DNA from: Adiantum capillus-veneris
Taxonomy: Eukaryota; Streptophyta; Polypodiopsida; Polypodiales; Pteridaceae
Length of the DNA stretch: 64,000 bases
Assembly (NCBI GenBank): GCA_014529385.2
Contig: CM043944.1
Span: 64,996,248 to 65,060,247, forward strand
Direction of reading: 5' to 3'
Below, in pieces: positions 57,966 through 64,000 of the stretch. The notes under the pieces are model-generated. The model had not been told where the DNA came from, did no database searches, and was given only the letters and a program-made list of their open reading frames with translations. The stretch's first letter is position 1. Each line of letters opens with the position of its first letter. The position numbers and the translations under genes were made by a program.

Positions 57966-58740
57966 AGGAAGAAGGCCAAGTCCCGCAAAAGTTGAAGCAA
58001 TCCAAAAGATGAAGGACACATGTTCTTCAGTTACTGAGGTTCGTTGATTCTTAGGCGCGTGTGTGTTTTATCGTATTTGGCTGCCACACTTTGCCCATGC
58101 TGCAGAGGTGCTGTATCAATTGCTACGAAAAGGTAAGAGGTTTTTTTGGGAAGAAGTTCACACACAAGCTATTAAAAAAATTAAAGAAGATGCTTCTTGA
58201 GGCTCCGACCTTGAGGAAAGTTGATTATAAATGCGACAGGCCAGTTATTTTAACAGTTGACACTAGCCTAACAGGTATTGGATGGGCTATAGGTCAAGAT
58301 GATGCTGAAGGACACATGTATGCAATAAGATTTGGAGCCAAGGTGCTCAATACTCGTCAACGAGGATATCCACAGGTTAAGAGGGAGCTTTGGGGAGTTG
58401 CTACTGCTCTAAGGACCGATAAAGAATACTTTATTGGAGCTTCCGTTGTGGTAGAGACATATTGCTTGCCACTGATAGGGATGATTGCAAATTGCTCTAC
58501 TCCGGACATTGCCATGCTACGATGGATAGCGTATATCAAGTCTCTTAACCCTGAATTTTGTCATATTACAGGTAGAGATAACCCTGTTGCAGATATGCTA
58601 TCAAGAGCCAGGTTTGAAGATGAAGAAGAGATGCTGACCACAAGTGATGATGTTGGCTTGAAGTTCTACACGTCTTCTTATCTACATGCCAACTGTGGTA
58701 GTATTGCTCATGTTCTTGAAGTCTTTTTTGAAGAGTTTTA
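57960..58740 (+). pseudogene. Family B RT connection and RNase H
   Basis: After 57960 the RT thumb continues in shifted frames (GHMC, KVEAIQKMKDTCSS, FLGACVFYRIWLPHFAHAAE). RNase H then runs in frame from about 58184: VDTSLTGIGWAIGQDD, FGAKVLNTRQRGYPQVKREL, KSLNPEFCHITGRDNPVADML. The usual acidic positions (VDTS, E in KREL, D in NPVADML) look present. A single RNase H is present; there is no aRNH, unlike the Tat-type elements in this window. Confidence 0.85.
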
Positions 58741-60112
58741 TGATGGAGAGTGGCTTATGATTGGCTGCTACCTAAGTACTCTCACTAAACAAGAAGGATG
58801 GATTGATCAAGAATTCAAGAACATCAGGAAAAAGGCCTATGTCTATCTCCTGAAAGAGGGACATTTATGGAAGCAACCGAAGCGCCCAGGGGGGATACCA
58901 CAACGAATTATTTGTGACAAAGCGACCCAACAGCAGGTGATTAAAGAGTTTCATGAAAGTCTATGGGCTAGACACAGAGGAACCTGGGCAAACTTTGTCA
59001 AAATTAAAGACCAATATTGGTGGAGAGGTATGTATAAAGATGTGGTTCAATTTGTGGAATCATGCTGAATATGTCAACAATACTCTAATGTGCGACATAG
59101 AGATGGGTTGCATCCCACGTATCCACTGGCTATGCACTACAAGTGGGTGGTGGACCTTATTACAATGCCAGTAGGAGTGTGGCAGATGAGATATATTGTT
59201 CTTGCCAGGGAAGATCTTACAAACCAGGTTGAAGACAGAACTTTGCGTACCAAAGCTACCAGTTCAGTATGCAAGTTCTTGCTTGAAGATGTTATCTCTA
59301 GGTATGGATGTGTTGGCAGAATTACTGCAAATAGAGGAGAGCTGGATGTAGATGAATCTCGAAAGTTTTTTGCTTGGATGGGCATTAAGCTCGCCCTCAC
59401 CACATCATATAATCCAGAAGGTAACGGGAAGAGTGAAAGAGGACATCCGCCTATTGTTAAAGCTTTAGCAAAGGCATGTGAAGGACATATTGGTGATTGG
59501 TCTAAACTCTTGCCATTTGCTTTGTGGGCTGATCACACTACTCACAGTTCAGTTACAGGATTTATGCCATTCAAATTGATGCATGGGCAGAAACCCATTA
59601 TGCCTACGGAGGAAGCAGTTATAACTTGGACCATAATGCCATGGGAAGAAGGTATGTCTACTGAAGACTTGCTTGCTCTACGTATTCGGCAGCTTGAGAG
59701 GCGTCAAGAGGATATTGAGCAGGCTAAAGAGAAGCTTAAGGTGGCAAGATTGAAGAACAAGGCAGCATTTGATGGAAAGCATAGACTACGACCACATGCT
59801 ATCAAAGATGGTGACTGGGTACTCGTCTATGACAGTAGCTTGGAGAACCAATACTCTGCTATGCGAAAAATGGTTAAAAGGTGGTTTGAACCATATGTAG
59901 TGCAACATGTTTTTGATAATACGACATATCAATTGTGTGAACTAGATGGTACTATGCTTAAAGTGCGTATTGTAGGAAAAAGGATCAAGCTATTCAAGAA
60001 GCGAGAAGGCGAGATTGTTCTTGAAGATTCTCATTCAGATCTGCCTCTAGAAGATCATGTTATGTATACATCAGATGATATGTTTGATGATGATTTTAAT
60101 GAAGCTGATTAA
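58741..60112 (+). pseudogene. Family B integrase
   Basis: The zinc part (FHESLWARHRGTW...CxxC with a TGA inside, 58940-59075) runs across the junction of two frames (58061-59068 and 59090-60112). The catalytic core has KWVVDLITMP (first Asp), ITANRGELD (second site reads Asn at 59331-59333 instead of Asp) and EGNGKSERGH (third, Glu). The C-terminal part has KDGDWVLVYD and a WFEPYVVQHVFDNTTYQL stretch like the GPY/F region of Ty3 integrases. The altered second acidic residue would abolish activity. Confidence 0.87.
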
Positions 60113-60159
60113 GTGCAATTGGCATAGACCGGAGGCTGTGTAGGTTCATAGGGGGTGAA

Positions 60160-62189
60160 TGTCGTGCAGCTCTGCTCCCATGCAAAGAAAGATGCCAGAA
60201 AAATGCACATTAAGTTTGTTTGAAGCTTATATGTTTAATGAACAGTGATTAAGGGCTGGTTACAGGACGATCTCAATGCTGAATGTATGTCAAATGCGGC
60301 TGAAAGGGTCAAAACATGCCTTAATAATGCTAAAAAAGTGTTATGATTGAAGTGAATATGGATGGGGTATTATGCCCTAGAATTGTAGTGCTCGATGTGC
60401 TCTACTGGCCTATCTTTACAACACGTCAATTGGGGCTATGATGAAGAAGTTATGGCAGTTTAAAGTTCAACCCGATTGCAGATCCGTGCCGGATTGGGCA
60501 ATAGCAGCTGAGGGGATAAAAATGAAATGAATGCATCAGACTGAAGTGCTCACTTTGTGGAGCGCTTCAGTCCTTTCAAATCAATTGAACAGAGCCCCGG
60601 TCGCCAAGATATTAGCCGTTAAAGATTCAGCGGGGGCCGTCTCCGTACTAGTCCAGTCGGCTCGGTCGGGGTGCCACCTAGGAATTTTGGCCTCCTCATC
60701 AGGGTTAGTATGCATTCTATGCAGTTTGAGAAGTCTACGGCTTGGAAGGCAGAGTCCGGTGTCAGTTTTGTTGGCAATGCTGAGCTGGGTTATTTTGGCA
60801 TTATTCGAGATGTCGGTATGGACAATAAAAATTCAAGATGATATTATTAGTCAAGGACTGCTGAAGAAAGATGTTGTTCTTGGCAATGCTTTAGTTGGTA
60901 TGTAAGCCAAATGGGGTGTACCAAGGTTGTCAAGTGCTTGGTATTGCTTGTGCGGCGTATAGGATTAATGTGGTGCCGCTACGAAAACACGAAAAGATCT
61001 TGATGAGCTCATTGTTGAAATGTCGTCTCATGGAGGGTAATGATTGCCGACATGTATACCAAATGTGTCACCCTTGGAAGGGCCATGGCCGGCATGTATG
61101 CCCACTATGGAGAAGCCGCCCATATTCTCAAAGGGGCATGGCCGCCCAAGCAACTTAAATGGCCACCCCAAAAATAGGGGGAGTATGAACAAGCAAAAGA
61201 AATTGAGGGCATGGCGTAGCAAAGGCGGCAGTGACTAGTGCAGAGGGAATGAAGCAGCGCTCATCGCGCGCGCTATAGCGCTGGGACGAGGTCGCCGCAG
61301 AAATGGGAAAGGACAAGAGCGCCGACGCGCTCAGTTTTGGTCTTAGTCCCGCCGCAAACGGCGCTGGTCGACTTCGGCCTTGCCACGTCACAAGGGGGAG
61401 GACCCATTAGCGACATTGCTAACGGGTGCCTCGCTTTTTTTAGCAAAAGGGGATGCCCATGCAACTATAAAAAAGAGAGGAACGTCTTATTCCGGGGATC
61501 ATCTTGAGCTCTTCTCTCCGCCTCATAATCTCCTTAGGCTCTGAAGCTCCCTCCTCAAGTCTTAAGCTCTTAATACAGATTCTTAAGCTCCTCATGCCTT
61601 CGAACTCTCAAGCTGATTAAGCTCGGATTCCTTCACCTCATCATGGTGAGTTCTCCTCCTAAGCTCCATATCCAAAAGCTTCGAGTCTCCTCCTCATAAA
61701 CGGGTGATCTTCAAGCTCTAATCCTCATAATTCTAAGCTCTAAAGCTCACTTAATTAAGTTCTTAAGCTCCTCTTCATAATCCACAAATTCTTAATCTCC
61801 CCATAATTTCTTAAGCTCAAAAGCTCGCATAAAAACTCTTAATCTGGCATTAATTACGGGGAAGCTCCTCGGATTCCCTAAGCCCAATTAAAGCTTCAAA
61901 TCCATCATTAGACATTCGAATCGGGAAGCAAAAGTCAGAGTAAGCACAATTCAGTTAATTTTCCTGTTTAGCAACTGGATTAAGCCAAGATTTCTTCTTG
62001 TAAGGAGAATTATGCATCCATTAGGGATTGATTAATCATGGATTCTGTCGATTAACTGGAATTAGGCAAACTTCTTGTTTTGAATACTGTTGTCGGTAAT
62101 TGCATCTGCTGCACCTTTTTTCCCACACCTCTCAAATCCAGGGGCCTGGTGCCTTCCCGGCTCACCTTTTGCACAATTATCCCCCGACA
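60160..62189 (+). repeat. Family B 3' LTR
   Basis: 2030 bases, matches 31835-33865. A purine tract (tagggggtgaa, about 60149-60159) precedes it. The PPR-like pieces are at 60828-60915 (KDVVLGNALVGM) and 61049-61126 (DMYTKCVTL). The TATA box is at 61466-61473. Confidence 0.92.
60828..61126 (+). pseudogene. PPR-gene-like fragment inside family B 3' LTR
   Basis: Second copy of the captured fragment. Here KKDVVLGNALVGM keeps Gly where the 5' LTR has Ser, closer to the usual PPR wording, while TKCVTLG is further away than TKCGTLA. The same stop after ALVGM and the same frameshift before DMYTKC are present, so the damage predates or accompanied capture. Confidence 0.7.
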
Positions 62190-62208
62190 TCGCGTTCACC
62201 AAAAAAAT
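62190..62208 (-). other. PBS half of the minus-strand family B element
   Basis: On the minus strand tttttttggtgaacgcga follows an LTR-like end CTCGACA (62208-62214) and, across the inserted element, continues into cgcggaattgccagg at 31830-31816. This shows the minus-strand family B element continues to the right of 62190. Confidence 0.6.
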
Positions 62209-62619
62209 GTCGAGAAATTTGCGGTCTTGCCAAGAAATCACCAGGCTTTTTGTTGTGAGAGTTTGTGAGAGAACTCCAAAAACTATATGAAGGAGTGAAA
62301 CCATAGATGCCATGAAGTTTAGGGTTTGGAAGGAAGTACAATCAAAGAAGCCCCACTCTTTCTCTTTTACACTCACACACACAAAGAAAGAACACAAAAG
62401 AGAATATCAAAACAACACAAAGATGAAAACATCAAGGCTATGGTCATATCAAATCAAAGGTAATATGAAAGGGTTTATAGATAAGTTAATGGCATTCAAT
62501 CTTTTCCAACCAAACAGGCTACAAATTGTTCTTTGGAATTGTAGTTTTGTGCTTACCATAATATATGTTTTGTCTAGTGATTGGGAATAATTGTGTGTAC
62601 AAATCCTCTTGGTTCATAG
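62209..62619. other. Unassigned stretch, possibly LTR of the minus-strand family B element
   Basis: No motif was recognised. It ends in tgtcgag next to the PBS, as an LTR end would, but it does not resemble the LTR at 31835 or those at 25824-27658, and its right limit is not visible. The 92-residue ORF at 62312-62590 has no support. Confidence 0.3.
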
Positions 62620-62790
62620 CAAGATAACTACACTTACGTCAAAAGAAAAGTTATAGTCTATAAGGGATAGTATGATGGGATCAGGTGAAAGAAGTATTTC
62701 ATTGAGCCTTTCTGGGCCAAAGAGAAACACTATACGTTGTTGAAAGTGTATTTTATGGCTAATACATACGTTAAGAGATAGAAATTCACA
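62620..62790 (-). CDS. Leader small-protein domain, right-edge element
   Basis: On the minus strand: SHKIHFQQRIVFLFGPERLN, then EILLSPDPIILSLIDY and SFDVSVVILL and stop. It is the fourth independent copy of the domain, with no gap relative to int1 copy b. No ATG was found close upstream. Confidence 0.55.
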
Positions 62791-64000
62791 TCATTTGGAT
62801 TATTCATCCAAGATAGTATTTGACAAATGTAGATAAGAGAGAAGTGAAGTAATGAGAAGTTTCTCTCCCAAGCCCTATTCTTGCCCGAAAGGCAATAATG
62901 ATACTACGGAAAGAGATGTACCTGTAGCAAGGAGAACCTAGAATTTGTAGAGAGAATGAATTTCTAGAGTGAGAGAGATAGGTTTGGTTAGAGAGGGAGA
63001 TTAAATTAGAGATATATGTTGGATTAGAGATGAAAAAGAAAACAACAAGAATATCAAAGTAGAACACATCTTACTTGACAAACCCTTCAGGAGTTATTCA
63101 CCATTTTTGATGGAGAGAGATGAAGGGAGAAGACTTCAATACTTGATTGATGCACCAAGTTCAAGTCCTTATTTGATTAGAGCTTATATTCTAAGGATAG
63201 CTTACAAGATTGGCAAGTCTTCCTCTAGGAGTAAGTGTAAGCTTAGGCTTATATTTATGGCTAAGTACAATTAGGCATTACTACTCCCACTCCCTCATGA
63301 AGTCATCTCATGAATGGCTTGAATGGTTTTCAAGGAAGAAGAGGCCTCCTTTTATAGGTGAACGGAACCCCCAACGGTTTACACAAGAAGAGAAGAGCCA
63401 ATGTGAACAAAAACTAAAAAAGTTTGAATGGGCTGTCGCTGCATGATGTGGGCAGACTGGGGTCCATTATTTTGATCATATCTCCTCAACCGTGGATCCA
63501 AATAAAAAAGTAAAAATAGGGACAAAAAATTCAGCTCATAAGCCACAACTCCTATTCTATATACTTTTTTCAGTTTGAATTGGAACCTTGTGTAAAAAAA
63601 TCATCAAAATAGGGTACAGATTTGGCAGCAAAAGTCTTCTTGTCGTCCCCTTAGCCTAAACTTTCATTTGATTCCAATGGACACATCATGCAATATGAAA
63701 GCATGACATTGTTTCTTGACAAAGTTTTGTAATCATGCTTGTAATAATTCATTAAAATAGGTGTATCTTTAAGAATCATGCAAGAGCTAGTGTTCCACTA
63801 GGATTGGATTCCTTCCTAGTAGCTATTAAAAAGAAATATAAGAAAAATGCATGGAATATATATATATTGAAAGTTACCTTAGATATAGGATCTAGCTAGG
63901 GTGTGAGATACTAGTGAGATAGTAGAAAGAAAGAACCAATGCTTTTTGCTCCTAGTTAAAGAGGCAGAGCTATTGACGTTTTTCTCCATAGTACTTATTG
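62791..64000 (-). mobile_element. Diverged Tat-like LTR or 5' region, runs off the window
   Basis: About 63430-63600 aligns with the TGATAG-family LTR (for example around 54630-54780: gcatgatgtgggcagactggggtcca and aaaattcagctcataagccacaactc), in minus orientation. It is more diverged than the other LTR copies. With the leader domain to its left it marks the 5' end of a related element. Exact LTR limits are not resolved. Confidence 0.5.

Larger units (their letters stand above)
31835..62189 (+). mobile_element. Family B Ty3-like LTR element, complete but carrying a 20.3-kb nested insertion
   Basis: It has LTRs at 31835-33865 and 60160-62189, both TGTCG...CGACA, flanked by TCGC at 31831-31834 and 62190-62193. 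Order on the plus strand is LTR, PBS, gag, protease, RT, RNase H, integrase, LTR. The insertion lies at 35346-55659. RT wording such as GTGPIVDEF and YDQFQLA differs from the Tat-type elements here, so it is a different Ty3 lineage. It has a single RNase H. All coding regions are broken. Confidence 0.9.

Overview
The window is repeat-dominated plant nuclear DNA, and I found no intact host gene. The mobile elements are plant types: a CACTA (En/Spm) transposon with spliced tnpD exons, a Ty1/copia element primed by initiator tRNA-Met, and Ty3/gypsy elements with a second, archaeal-type RNase H (aRNH), the hallmark of the Tat lineage. A fragment of a pentatricopeptide-repeat (PPR) gene sits inside one LTR family, which also fits a land plant. 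Its wording leans towards a seed-free vascular plant or another large-genome lineage, but I cannot name the species.

Layout. 1-3.2 kb: 3'-truncated CACTA element with a decayed spliced transposase gene. 3.2-12.56 kb: Tat-type element A (5' LTR, PBS, leader, gag, protease, RT). A 2.7-kb solo LTR splits its gag zinc knuckle, and its RNase H segment is inverted. 12.56-13.87 kb: one end of a second CACTA copy. 13.87-18.35 kb: rearranged copia element, two halves facing each other, with another solo LTR inside its LTR. 18.35-25.82 kb: a long element C without RT or integrase, having unusual low-complexity blocks, duplicated protein modules and a tandem repeat array. 25.82-27.66 kb: two related LTRs end to end in opposite orientation, a near-palindrome. 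27.66-31.83 kb: a minus-strand Ty3-like element (family B) truncated inside pol.

31.835-62.189 kb is a complete family B element with two 2.03-kb LTRs and a TCGC target duplication. It landed in the primer-binding site of the minus-strand family B element and carries a 20.3-kb insertion (35.346-55.659 kb). That insertion is a Tat-family tandem array, LTR-internal-LTR-internal-LTR plus a partial outer LTR, on the minus strand. The middle LTR is a recombinant: its left part matches LTR1 and its right part matches LTR3. 62.2-64 kb holds the rest of the minus-strand family B junction and the 5' end of a diverged Tat-like element. The nesting is therefore at least three insertions deep, probably four.

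The most notable unexplained signal is a roughly 60-residue protein domain encoded between the PBS and gag in four Tat-like internal regions. It differs between elements mostly at third codon positions and is tandemly duplicated in two of them. Other points worth checking are the PPR fragment held in both LTRs of the family B element, the chimeric LTR, and the loss of the first catalytic Asp from the original RNase H while the aRNH keeps its catalytic residues. Every coding region here carries stops, frameshifts or deletions, so these are decayed or nearly decayed copies.
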